64,000 bases of DNA, from NCBI GenBank assembly GCA_963669415.2, contig CAXXPS010000002.1, positions 1,178,001 to 1,242,000 on the forward strand. Reading direction: 5' to 3'. Each line of letters starts with the position of its first letter. Position 1 is the stretch's first letter. A program made the position numbers and the translations under genes. Shown in pieces: positions 33,274-42,142 of the stretch. This DNA is from JAWKWH01 sp963669415 (GTDB taxonomy: Bacteria; Pseudomonadota; Alphaproteobacteria; Rhizobiales; Rhizobiaceae). The notes below the pieces were generated by a model. That model did no database searches. It saw only the letters and a list, made by a program, of their open reading frames with translations, and was not told where the DNA came from.

Positions 33274-35682
33274 CTATCCGGCCCGGCGCCGGGACTTTCG
33301 CTCTGCCAGATCGTAAATCGCGCCGCGCATCTGCCGCAGGTCGTCGCGAATGCGCTCAACGTCATCGGCGGGCCGCGACCGGGCGGCCTTTTGCTTTCTC
33401 TCCGGTTTTGCAGCTTCAGGCGGTGTACCGGCGAGGCTCTCGTTTACAGCGGCTGCCGGCCCATGTTGCGGCTGGACTGGCTGACCATATGCCGGAAACG
33501 GCATTCCCGCATAAGCGGGCTGCGGATGGGGGGCCGGCGCAACCATAGCCACCGGATTGAACGGAACAGGCATCGGATACGGACTATAGGCAACCATGCC
33601 CGGCACGGGATAAGCGGGCGGCGCCGGGTAAGGTGGATAAGCGGGATAGCCGTACGGCGGCGCGGTATGGGCAGTTTGCGGCCACGCGCCGGGCGGTGGT
33701 GCCGAAACATGCCCTCCACCGGCATTTCGCACCCGGTGGTCTTCTGCCGCCGGAAGCCGCTCATCCCGATTGTCTGCGTAGTCACCTGACCTGAACTGGT
33801 CTTCATCCCGGTATCGACCTGGTTCCCGGTAAGGACCCCTTGGCGAACGGGGAGCATCAGGATTTCTTCTGCCCGGCGGCGGTGCCGGTGAATTGCCGCC
33901 AAACAGGCTTTGGGCCGCACCCCGTGCGCCACCAATGCCGACACCGAACAGGAACCCGGCGAGTGTTCCGGCAATCGCAATCATGCTGCGGGACGGCCCT
34001 ACGGGATCCAACGGCGCGGCGGCCGGCGAAATCAGGCTCATATTGGCCTGGTTCAAGTCCTTTTGCTCACCGGTTTCCCGGGCTCTCAGAAGATAAGATT
34101 CATAGACTGCCCGTTTTGCCCCCGCTTCACGTTCCAGCTCGCGAAGGGTCACCATGTCATCGCTGACATTAACCTGGCGGGCCTTGAGCGCGGCGAGCCG
34201 TGCCGACAGTTTCTGCTCCAGTTCGACGGCCCGTCTCAGCTCAACCTGCATGGAGGCGGCTATGCGCCGCAATTCGGTCTGCAGCTGCTGGCGCGCGCCA
34301 TCGATTTGCGCCTGAATGGCGCGGCTTTGCGGATGTTTGGAACCGTATTTGACCGCGCTTTGGCTCGCCTGTCGCAGCAGTTCCGCATATTGGCTGCGCA
34401 ACTCGGTCACCAGCGTTGAATTGACACCCTCCGGCAATGCTCCGCCGATTGCGGCGTTGACATCGGCGGATCTTGCCGACGCGGCCCTGGCGCTGAGTTC
34501 GATTGTTCTGGCGCGGGCGGTCGACAGCTGGTCGTTGATCTTGATGATTTCGTCGTCGCCGATCAATCGGCCGCGCGCGTCAATCAGGTCCCGCTCACCC
34601 TTGAATGCCTCGACCTTTCGCTCCGCTTCTTCAACGCTACGCCTCAACTCATCGAGCTTGCCACCCAGTTGCGATGCGGCCCGGACTGCAGTCGATGACA
34701 GGGATGCGGTACTGTTTTCCAGAAAAACGTCCACGACCGTATTGGCGATCAGAGCCGATTTTTCGGCGTTTTGGGTTTTCACCCCGACCGTGACAACAAA
34801 CGTCCTGCCGCTCCGCTCCACTTCCAGGCTTTCGAGCAGTGCCTGAACAGCAATGGCATGAGTGCGGCCGGTTCCCGAACTGTCGTCCCGCCGGGCAAGC
34901 AGTGACCTCAGTTCCCCGATCAAGTTCGGTATCCGGAAACCGGTGCTCGCCCCGTTGAACTCCGGATCAGTGTCCAGATTGAGCCGATCGACCACCTTGT
35001 TGACAACCGTGCTGGAGGTCATGATCCGCATCTGGTTTTCAACGATCGCAATGGCGGTATTTGGCGACACGTCGCTGTTGATGAGTTCACGATCGACGAT
35101 GCGGATATTGCGCGGATCGACCAACAATTCGGCCACGGATTCATATTTCTTCGGCGTGGCAAACGCGACCAGCGCGCCCGCAAGAGCACCCGCAATCGTC
35201 GTGGCCGCGATCAACCGCCTTGAACGCCTGATACCGTCGACCACTTTTATCGGATCGATCAGCGGCCGGTAGGGGTCGGAACCAATTTCGTCATACCGGC
35301 GACCATCATGCCGATCATCATTGGCTGCGTTGAAATCATCCTTCGCCGATCTGCCGTCTTGGCGAGCCCGCTTTGCCTTTCGATCGTAAATGGACTGAGA
35401 CCCATCGAAATCCGATTCCAGATCATTGGTGATCTCTGCACCGATTTCGGCTTCCGCCTGTTTTTCAAGATCCGGTTTTGCGGCGAGCGCGTGCAATAGC
35501 GGATTGGGCCTTGCCTCCCTACGGGAACGGGCCAGCCGGTGTTGAAGGGCCGGGTTTGGCTCGTTCGCACCGGCACCCAGAAGCGAGCCGCCGCGGGCAG
35601 CCTTGCCATATGTTTCCGCCCGTCCCTGGGACAAAAGCGAGCCGCCGCGCCTGCCATTTCCGCTCTGTCTGTGATCTGGCAT
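33274..35682 (-). CDS. Wzz/GumC-type polysaccharide co-polymerase with Pro/Tyr-rich tail
   Basis: The 802-residue inner-membrane protein has a long N-terminal low-complexity region (1-155, with GGSLL repeated at 13-17 and 31-35). TM1 lies at about 157-176, a Wzz periplasmic domain with long coiled coils (about 340-540) follows, then the PxxP-like region PAAAPLDPVGPSR and TM2 at about 566-585. The cytoplasmic tail (586-802) is rich in Pro and Tyr (PPYGYPAYPPYPAPPAYP) and ends in a short coil. No BY-kinase Walker motifs occur. It probably sets chain length in export of the polysaccharide made by the neighbouring glycosyltransferases. Confidence 0.85.
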   Translation of the reverse strand: MPDHRQSGNGRRGGSLLSQGRAETYGKAARGGSLLGAGANEPNPALQHRLARSRREARPNPLLHALAAKPDLEKQAEAEIGAEITNDLESDFDGSQSIYDRKAKRARQDGRSAKDDFNAANDDRHDGRRYDEIGSDPYRPLIDPIKVVDGIRRSRRLIAATTIAGALAGALVAFATPKKYESVAELLVDPRNIRIVDRELINSDVSPNTAIAIVENQMRIMTSSTVVNKVVDRLNLDTDPEFNGASTGFRIPNLIGELRSLLARRDDSSGTGRTHAIAVQALLESLEVERSGRTFVVTVGVKTQNAEKSALIANTVVDVFLENSTASLSSTAVRAASQLGGKLDELRRSVEEAERKVEAFKGERDLIDARGRLIGDDEIIKINDQLSTARARTIELSARAASARSADVNAAIGGALPEGVNSTLVTELRSQYAELLRQASQSAVKYGSKHPQSRAIQAQIDGARQQLQTELRRIAASMQVELRRAVELEQKLSARLAALKARQVNVSDDMVTLRELEREAGAKRAVYESYLLRARETGEQKDLNQANMSLISPAAAPLDPVGPSRSMIAIAGTLAGFLFGVGIGGARGAAQSLFGGNSPAPPPGRRNPDAPRSPRGPYREPGRYRDEDQFRSGDYADNRDERLPAAEDHRVRNAGGGHVSAPPPGAWPQTAHTAPPYGYPAYPPYPAPPAYPVPGMVAYSPYPMPVPFNPVAMVAPAPHPQPAYAGMPFPAYGQPVQPQHGPAAAVNESLAGTPPEAAKPERKQKAARSRPADDVERIRDDLRQMRGAIYDLAERKSRRRAG

Positions 35683-35940
35683 TTGCGTCGTTTGCTCGCT
35701 GACGGAGGGTTGTGCGGCCTTTTAACGGCTACCGATATCGGCAAGTCCGTTAATTCATTGGTTAATCCAAGCTAAACAGGCATGGAAAACAAAAGGTTAA
35801 TATTGGCGTTCGGACCGGCGATTCACTGTCCCGGTGAATGAGGCCTGCGGGGGGCGAAATTACACCCACTAAACGGGCAATTAAGCTTTGCCCGCTATGA
35901 GTGGTTGAACATGACATCGGGTCGCAATCGTGGGGGACAA

Positions 35941-37200
35941 ATGGCGACGGTTTCGGAGTTCCTTGCCGCCCGGGCAGGACTTCTCAGAGGGTACGGATCG
36001 GCATTGAGCGGCTCAGTGGGCCGGTTGGTGTTTTCGCTTGCCTATTTCATCCTTCTGGCCAACACGCTCTCAATCGCCGATTTCGGCATTTTCGCCACGG
36101 CGTCAGCAACCGGCGTTGTGCTGTCCCGGCTGTTGGCATTCGGATTTGTTTCGCCGCTTTATCGCGCCGCCACGGTCAAATCGCGGGTAATCGGCGTCTA
36201 TGCGGCCGGATTCATCGCACTTGGTATCGTTTCGCTGCCACTGATCGCAATCATCGGGTATTTGGTTCATCAAGCGGTTTTTGCCGGCGACATTGGCTTG
36301 GCTGCCTTTGCGCTGATCATGCTCAGCGAAGTGGTGCTGTGGCGATTGACCGAGGCGATTATCATCGTCAACAACGGCATGGGGCGTTTTGGCCGCGCGG
36401 CGATCCTTGTCATATTGGGCACCGCATTCAGGGCAGCCGCCGCGCTTGCATTTGCCTATGCCGCCGCACGCGCCGTTGACGAGTGGGCGATCTATTATCT
36501 GGCGGCCAATGCCGCATCTCTCCTTACGGGGATAGCGGTTTTCTATCCCGGCCACCGGCTGCGATTGAAGCCGGCGCTTTATGGCCGCAGGTTGATCGAT
36601 TCGGTCGCTGTTTCCGGCGCCGAGGTGCTGTTTTACCTGCAGATGGAGTTGGACAAGCTGCTCGTTCTGGCCATCGGCGGACCGCAGATCGCCGGTATCT
36701 ACGCCATCATCATGCGCCTGGTCGACCTGACGGCGATCCCGATCCGGGTCTTCACGATGATGCTGATGCAGGCGATGATGCGGTCGCCGGATTTGCTGCG
36801 CCGGGCGTGGCTGAAACCCGGCCTGGAGGCCGGCATATTCTCGGTCTCGGTTGCCGCCCTGCTGGCTCTGGCGGGAATTCTGCACATCTACCCGGGTTTG
36901 CTCGGTAGCAATGTCGCCGAGGCCGCTCCGATCATCGGCTTCGCGCTTCTGATTCCGGCCTTTCGCAATCTTGTCGAATATCAGGCGGAACTGCTCTACG
37001 CGCGCGGCCAAACGGTGTTGCGTGCAATCAACCTGGCGCTTCTGGCCGGAGCAAAGGCGGTTCTCCTTGTTGGCCTGCTGTCTGTTGTCACCGGACCAAT
37101 TCCCCTGTTGACCTGGCTGAATGCGGTCTTTGCCCTGCTCTATGTGATCTCGGCGCTTTTGACCTACAGCGCGCTCAAAAGACCGGCGCAACCGATTTAG
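35941..37200 (+). CDS. Polysaccharide flippase (MOP/Wzx-like)
   Basis: This protein of about 419 residues is hydrophobic along its length with roughly 12 helices, as in Wzx-type lipid-linked oligosaccharide flippases. It opens FLAARAGLLRGYGSALSGSVGRLVFSLAYFILLANTLSIADFGIFATASATG, a usual start for this family. GGGGGA lies just before the ATG at 35941; an ATG at 35911 and a TTG at 35905 are in frame upstream but poorly supported. It is divergent from the Wzz-like gene and convergent with a glycosyltransferase operon. Confidence 0.85.
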   Translation: MATVSEFLAARAGLLRGYGSALSGSVGRLVFSLAYFILLANTLSIADFGIFATASATGVVLSRLLAFGFVSPLYRAATVKSRVIGVYAAGFIALGIVSLPLIAIIGYLVHQAVFAGDIGLAAFALIMLSEVVLWRLTEAIIIVNNGMGRFGRAAILVILGTAFRAAAALAFAYAAARAVDEWAIYYLAANAASLLTGIAVFYPGHRLRLKPALYGRRLIDSVAVSGAEVLFYLQMELDKLLVLAIGGPQIAGIYAIIMRLVDLTAIPIRVFTMMLMQAMMRSPDLLRRAWLKPGLEAGIFSVSVAALLALAGILHIYPGLLGSNVAEAAPIIGFALLIPAFRNLVEYQAELLYARGQTVLRAINLALLAGAKAVLLVGLLSVVTGPIPLLTWLNAVFALLYVISALLTYSALKRPAQPI

Positions 37201-37218
37201 GCTCAGGTCCCAGGAGGA

Positions 37219-38118
37219 TCACGCCGCCTTTATTACGCGCCGGACACTGTCGAGATCCGTGCCGACAAAGCTCTGAAGTCCGATGGCGACCTGTTCCGGA
37301 CCCATCTCCGCTACAAAACCGGCAAGGTCGCTGTCGCTCAATTGCGGTCCGTCCCAGTAAATGTGGCACAGCTCATCGGCGGTCGGACTGTGGCCTTCGC
37401 CGCCCAAAACTGCGTCGACGAACCTGCCGTAGAGCAGGCATTCGGAAAACTCGCGGGTCGAGGCAACAACTTCCACCCAATGGCGGCCGTGAACATCTTC
37501 AATATGACGGCAAAGACGCATGAGCGTGTCTCGGCGCCAGGCAATCGCGGTGGCAATGTAGTCATCCATCGCCGCGCTGTCGGCATCGATCCCCAGCGCC
37601 CGATCCGCATTGGCGACCCATCGGCGATGTTTGACCAACGATGGATTGTTTAGCGCACCGGGGCGTTTGAGAAAGCGAAGTCCATCAGCAAGCCAAAGAT
37701 CGGCGCAGTCAAAATCGCGTAGAAAGACAACGTCAGAATCGCAGTAAAACATTGCTTCGGCATCGCAATGAGAAGCGATCGCCATTCGCCGTAGCTGTTG
37801 CACATGCCAGCCGCGGAGGGGCTTGGTGCGGAAACTCAGCCACAAATGCTTTGAAAACAGGCTCGTCGGGTCACGCACGACGTGCAGCCAGTCCGGTAAC
37901 AATTCGCGCTCGTCAATTACCCGGCGATTAGGCGTTTCGATGGTTCGGAAGAGATCGACATCGTGGCCTGCAACCAGGATCAGGTGTTCAGAAAATCCCG
38001 AAACATGGGCATCAACTGTTTCGCAAAGCAGTTTGCACCGGTCAAAATCCCCGGCGTAGCTGGCGGTGACGACTGCGACCTTTCGGGCATTGTCTTCGGC
38101 GCTCTCAGGCATTGTCAT
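37219..38118 (-). CDS. DUF6492-type glycosyltransferase-like protein
   Basis: The 299-residue protein resembles GT-A glycosyltransferases of the DUF6492 type. It has VAVVTASYAGDFDRCKLLCETVD at the start, a loop SLFSKHLWLSFRTKPLRGWHVQQLRRMAIA, and a DxD-like FYCDSDVVFLRDFDCADLWL that would hold the nucleotide-sugar metal. It overlaps the preceding wecG-type gene by 14 bases and is the last gene of a three-gene operon. Confidence 0.72.
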   Translation of the reverse strand: MTMPESAEDNARKVAVVTASYAGDFDRCKLLCETVDAHVSGFSEHLILVAGHDVDLFRTIETPNRRVIDERELLPDWLHVVRDPTSLFSKHLWLSFRTKPLRGWHVQQLRRMAIASHCDAEAMFYCDSDVVFLRDFDCADLWLADGLRFLKRPGALNNPSLVKHRRWVANADRALGIDADSAAMDDYIATAIAWRRDTLMRLCRHIEDVHGRHWVEVVASTREFSECLLYGRFVDAVLGGEGHSPTADELCHIYWDGPQLSDSDLAGFVAEMGPEQVAIGLQSFVGTDLDSVRRVIKAA

Positions 38119-38902
38119 CCGTTCCGCCCTTGCCGGTGCTGAATTTCTGCATTGCTATTCGCATCAGGAAAACCGGGTTTCCGAGAATATAACGGCGCCA
38201 CAACCGGCCCGGTTCCCGATAAAGCCTGTAAACCCATTCAATGCGCAGTCGCCGCATGATCCGTGGCGCCCTCGACACCGCTCCGCTCAGAAAATCGAGC
38301 AAAGCCCCGACCGCAATCGGCACGGTGCAATCCTGGCCCGACAAATTCGCGTCTATCCACTTTTCCTGCCGCGGTACTCCCATTGCGACCAGGAGAACGT
38401 CGGGTTTCAGATCGCTGATTTGCTGAATGACGACGGATTCTTCCTGCGGATCCAAATAGCCGTCGTTCAGATATACAAATCGGTGCTGCGGCATGGATTC
38501 GCGCAAGTCTTGGGTCGCCCGTTCACCGTTTTCGCGTATGGCGCCAATGATTCCCACCGTCAGTGGCGACTGAATCGACGCTAATACCGCCGGGACGAAG
38601 TCAGTCCCGTTCAGATTCTCCCTGAACGGCGCTCCGTAGAGGATTTTGGCGCCCATATCGACCCCGATCCCGTCGGGCAGCACAAGAAATGAACTGAGGA
38701 TGGAGGCAAACTCCGGATCGTCTACTGTGGTATTGGCGCTATGAGCGTTCAGAAACGCCACTTTCGTAAAACGCTTTTCCGTAATAGCCGAGGCAAGCAT
38801 GTCGATTGCTTCGCGTTGGTCGGGATTGGCCACTTGTATGCCAAGAATGTTCATGGATCGAGCCGACGTTCCGCGCAGAAGTGTTGAAGATTGCAGGTTC
38901 AT
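38105..38902 (-). CDS. WecG/TagA/CpsF-family glycosyltransferase (GT26)
   Basis: The 265-residue enzyme carries the GT26 hallmarks: NAHSANTTVDDPEFASILSSFLVLPDGIGVDMGAKILYG, EVLLVAMGVPRQEKWI-type segment (VLLVAMGVPRQEKWIDANL) and a C-terminal RRLRIEWVYRLYREPGRLWRRY. Such enzymes add a ManNAcA or similar sugar to a lipid-linked acceptor on the cytoplasmic membrane face. Its start overlaps the stop of the upstream glycosyltransferase by 4 bases (ATGA). Confidence 0.93.
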   Translation of the reverse strand: MNLQSSTLLRGTSARSMNILGIQVANPDQREAIDMLASAITEKRFTKVAFLNAHSANTTVDDPEFASILSSFLVLPDGIGVDMGAKILYGAPFRENLNGTDFVPAVLASIQSPLTVGIIGAIRENGERATQDLRESMPQHRFVYLNDGYLDPQEESVVIQQISDLKPDVLLVAMGVPRQEKWIDANLSGQDCTVPIAVGALLDFLSGAVSRAPRIMRRLRIEWVYRLYREPGRLWRRYILGNPVFLMRIAMQKFSTGKGGTDDNA

Positions 38903-40071
38903 GCAGAAACAAGCTCCTCAACATGGCCAATCGCCGTCAATCCGTTGGAAACTGCTTCATCCAGGCCGCGCAGCTGCGCTGCGTGGAACATTCTGCCGTC
39001 CGCAAGCACCGGGTCTCGCGCAAATCTCTGCAGCGCGGACGCAAAGGTCCGGGGATCGTCTGCTTGCACACAATTGTCCGGAATCATGGAAATGCCGCGA
39101 AGGGAGGATGAGGTGGCGACCGCAGGCAGCCCCATCTCAAATGTCTCGATTGTCTTCAGTTGCACACCGGTTCCAGCGCGGCTTATCAGCGGAATGACGG
39201 CAGAGCTTCTTACGAATTCACCGGCATCTTCGACACGGCCCAAAAACCGCACATGTTGATGCCTTGCGGCAAGGTCCCTCGGCACAGACCCGGCCACCGC
39301 GATCCTGAAATCGTCCGGAAGGTACGGGGTGACTTCGCCCAGGAACCATTCAAGCCCAACGCGATTTGGCTGCCAGGTCCAGGTGCCAATCATGCCTGCG
39401 TCATGGGCGATTTGCCGTCTCGGCGAAGCGATAACAGGCTTGTCTGTGGTCACGAGCGGCAGAACTGCTGATTGTCCCGGCTCCGTCACGCCCAGTGCCT
39501 GCCGGTCGGCATCAGCCAGCGTAAAGACAAAGCGGGCGCTAGCGCAAAGACGGCTTTCGATGGCACGAAGCAGGCCTGCCTCACGCGAAAACAACAAACT
39601 CTGCAGTCGGCTGTCGGTTGCCCAGGCATTTTGAACCGCCGATATGTGCTCGACATTGTGAGCCACAAACAGCGTTGGTTTGTCGGCAAAAATTGACTCA
39701 TAAGCGGCTGCCATCTGTACCGCATTGAGAATGAAGGCGTCGCATTCGCCAGCCGATTTCAGGGCATGTTCAAACGCGCTGTCTGACATGGTCCGAAGTT
39801 TCGCTGACGATACTGTCAGTCCGTTAACGACCGCAGACGCAACCCAACCAAGCTTGCGAAACGGCGAAGCATTTTCGTTCGCCGGATCAATTTCACCCAG
39901 CACAATCGTGTTGTCGGGATCGATTGGCGTCCGCCCCGGCCTGACATAGCCGATGACCGTTACACGAACGCCGTGACGGCGCAATGCTGCGATTATCGCT
40001 GCATTGGCGATCTCATAACCCGTTGACGGCGCCCCGTCCGGAATCAGTGAGGTAACAAAAACCAGATGCAT
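38899..40071 (-). CDS. Glycosyltransferase (GT4-like)
   Basis: The 390-residue protein has the GT-B arrangement. The N-terminal domain begins HLVFVTSLIPDGAPSTGYEIANAAIIAALRRHGVRVTVIGY, and a C-terminal domain contains GTWTWQPNRVGLEWFLGEVTPYLPDDFRIAVAG, VRFLGRVEDAGEFVRSSAVIPLISRAGTGVQLKTIETFEMGLPAVAT, a nucleotide-sugar binding region. It is the first gene of the overlapping operon with the GT26 and DUF6492 genes. Confidence 0.88.
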   Translation of the reverse strand: MHLVFVTSLIPDGAPSTGYEIANAAIIAALRRHGVRVTVIGYVRPGRTPIDPDNTIVLGEIDPANENASPFRKLGWVASAVVNGLTVSSAKLRTMSDSAFEHALKSAGECDAFILNAVQMAAAYESIFADKPTLFVAHNVEHISAVQNAWATDSRLQSLLFSREAGLLRAIESRLCASARFVFTLADADRQALGVTEPGQSAVLPLVTTDKPVIASPRRQIAHDAGMIGTWTWQPNRVGLEWFLGEVTPYLPDDFRIAVAGSVPRDLAARHQHVRFLGRVEDAGEFVRSSAVIPLISRAGTGVQLKTIETFEMGLPAVATSSSLRGISMIPDNCVQADDPRTFASALQRFARDPVLADGRMFHAAQLRGLDEAVSNGLTAIGHVEELVSA

Positions 40072-40193
40072 GTTCAGTCATTCCCGATCAACGATGCTTA
40101 TCAGGGACACATGAAATGTTGATTAAAACTGCGGAATCCGGCGGATGTTTATTGCGGATAAGGCCGCCGAGCGAAAAACGCGATGCAATGTCG

Positions 40194-40208
40194 TTAACGC
40201 GACCTTAA
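40194..40208. promoter_or_regulatory. CtrA-type box upstream of a glycosyltransferase gene
   Basis: TTAACGCGACCTTAA matches the CtrA consensus TTAA-N7-TTAA exactly and lies 41 bases before the ATG at 40249. CtrA is the cell-cycle master regulator of alphaproteobacteria. A single match of this simple motif can occur by chance. Confidence 0.4.
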
Positions 40209-40248
40209 AGCGGCACGGGTTTTATTGGACGCGAACTGAGAAAAGCCC

Positions 40249-41244
40249 ATGATACCGCGCCTTTCCGACAACATTTCGGTCATTGCCCGCAGCAGAGAAC
40301 TCAATGCAGATGCGATTGAGATCGTCGTGACGCTTCCCACCTATAAGCGGCCGGAATGGGTCTTGAAGACCTTGGCTTCGCTGAAGGAGCAGCGCACCGC
40401 GCGAAAATTCGCGGTCATTGTTATCGAAAACGATGCAGAAGCACGCGAAGGCGCAAAAGCTGCTGAACCGTTGATCACATCAGGTGAAGTGCCGGGCATG
40501 GTGATCGTTGCGCATGAGCGCGGCAATTGTTCGGCCTACAATGCCGGCTGGATGACCGCCTTCGTCCACTTTCCGAATTTTACCCACATCCTGGTCATCG
40601 ATGACGATGAAATAGCCACAACTGGATGGATGGAATCCATGGCTCGGGCGGCATACGAGTTCGAGGCGGACATTGTCGGTGCCCCGCAAATACAGGTGTT
40701 TGAAGATCCGGCAAACGAGGTCTGGTCTTCCCATCCGGTCTTTCAGCCTCCCTACAAGAAAAGTGGCCGCGTGGATGCGCTCTATTCATCCGGCAATCTG
40801 CTGGTTGCCCGCCAGGTGCCTGAAATGCTCGGCACGCCATTCCTCGATCCGATGTTCAATTTCATCGGTGGAGGCGATTCAGATTTTCTCAGCCGTGCAA
40901 AACAATCCGGTTTTTCGCTCGCATGGTGTGCCGAAGCGCCGGTCCGCGAGACGGTTCCCGCGCGCCGTGTCGAAAAGAGCTGGATAAGAGCGCGGGGATT
41001 GAGAAACGGGGTCATTTCCACGCTGGTTGAACAACGAAAACGATCCTCCGAGCGCTATGGAAACGCCCGGACAATGGCAAAAAGCCTGGTGCTGCTGGCC
41101 GTGTCGCCGTTTCGGGCATTGGTGCAACTGGTTCTCTCGCGATCATTCTCGACAGCGAGCTATCCGGTTCATGTCGGCCTCGGACGTGTGATGGCCCATT
41201 TCGGCTACGCAAACGAGCAATACCGGCACGCCGAGAAAAACTGA
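40249..41244 (+). CDS. Family 2 glycosyltransferase
   Basis: The 331-residue enzyme is a GT-A glycosyltransferase. IVVTLPTYKRPEWVLKTLASLKEQ, NCSAYNAGWMTAF and HILVIDDDEIATTGWMESMA (nucleotide-sugar DxD region) are typical of GT2. It probably adds a sugar to the polysaccharide made by the surrounding locus. It stands alone on the plus strand, with a CtrA-like box upstream, and is divergent from the GT4-GT26-DUF6492 operon. Confidence 0.9.
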   Translation: MIPRLSDNISVIARSRELNADAIEIVVTLPTYKRPEWVLKTLASLKEQRTARKFAVIVIENDAEAREGAKAAEPLITSGEVPGMVIVAHERGNCSAYNAGWMTAFVHFPNFTHILVIDDDEIATTGWMESMARAAYEFEADIVGAPQIQVFEDPANEVWSSHPVFQPPYKKSGRVDALYSSGNLLVARQVPEMLGTPFLDPMFNFIGGGDSDFLSRAKQSGFSLAWCAEAPVRETVPARRVEKSWIRARGLRNGVISTLVEQRKRSSERYGNARTMAKSLVLLAVSPFRALVQLVLSRSFSTASYPVHVGLGRVMAHFGYANEQYRHAEKN

Positions 41245-41327
41245 TCCCGCCGGCCCCTCCCATCGCGCTTGCGCGGCAAGCAATTTCCTATACATGAACT
41301 CCGTAATCGGATTTCGGGGATTGCAAC

Positions 41328-42137
41328 ATGACAAAGGTCATTTTGGTCGGGTGTGGCAATATGGGCTACGCGATGCTGGCGGGCTGGATCGATTCCGGAG
41401 GTTTGACACCTGAGGACGTAGCTGTCGTGGAACCAACTGAGGCACTACGCGACCGCGCTGCGGGACTGAACGTTGCGGCATTTGCCAACTGTGACGAGTT
41501 GCCGGCGGATACTGCGCCTTCGCTGATCGTTTTTGCCGTCAAGCCACAGGTCATGGATGTAGTGGTTCCACCCTACCGACGATATGCCGAAACCAGCGCT
41601 GCATTTCTCAGCGTCGCAGCGGGTACCAGGATTTCGTTTTTTGAGGAAGTATTGGGGTCGCAAGTCCCCGTCATCCGCTGCATGCCGAACACCCCTGCGG
41701 CCATTGGCGCGGGGATGATGGTGACAGCCAGCAATGCGCATGTTGGCAGCGAGACCATGGATTTTGTTTCCGGTCTGCTTTCCGCCAGCGGCGAAGTCAC
41801 CGCTGTCGAAGATGAAGCGCTCATGGACGCGGTAACCGCTGTTTCGGGTTCCGGCCCGGCCTATGTCTTTCATTTCATTGAATGTTTGACGTCAGCTGGC
41901 GTGGATGCGGGGCTGCCGGCAGAAACCGCGGCGCAATTGGCGGGCCAGACCGTTCTGGGCGCTGCAATGCTGGCTTCGCAGAGCCCGGAGGCACCGTCAA
42001 CATTGCGCGAGCAGGTGACCAGTCCGAACGGAACTACTGCTGCAGCCCTTTCGGTGTTTATGGGTGAGGACCGTTTGAAAGATCTGGTCAGCGAAGCAGT
42101 GGAAGCTGCCCGCCGCCGATCGGTGGAGTTGGGTTGA
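41328..42137 (+). CDS. proC: Pyrroline-5-carboxylate reductase
   Basis: The 269-residue enzyme makes proline. The NADP site is KVILVGCGNMGYAMLAGWI. The C-terminal signature DAVTAVSGSGPAYVFHFIECLTSAGVDAGLPAETAAQLAGQTVLGAAMLA and LREQVTSPNGTTAAAL are canonical ProC. It ends 5 bases from a convergent oxidoreductase gene. Confidence 0.97.
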   Translation: MTKVILVGCGNMGYAMLAGWIDSGGLTPEDVAVVEPTEALRDRAAGLNVAAFANCDELPADTAPSLIVFAVKPQVMDVVVPPYRRYAETSAAFLSVAAGTRISFFEEVLGSQVPVIRCMPNTPAAIGAGMMVTASNAHVGSETMDFVSGLLSASGEVTAVEDEALMDAVTAVSGSGPAYVFHFIECLTSAGVDAGLPAETAAQLAGQTVLGAAMLASQSPEAPSTLREQVTSPNGTTAAALSVFMGEDRLKDLVSEAVEAARRRSVELG

Positions 42138-42142
42138 TGTTA

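Noticed and set aside
35745..35766. TTAATTCATTGGTTAA as a CtrA box
   Set aside because: The spacing between TTAA motifs is 8, not 7, so it does not fit the consensus.
36103..37191. 362-codon minus-strand open frame opposite the flippase
   Set aside because: Its charged, repetitive sequence is the antisense of a hydrophobic membrane protein; the flippase frame is clearly the real one.
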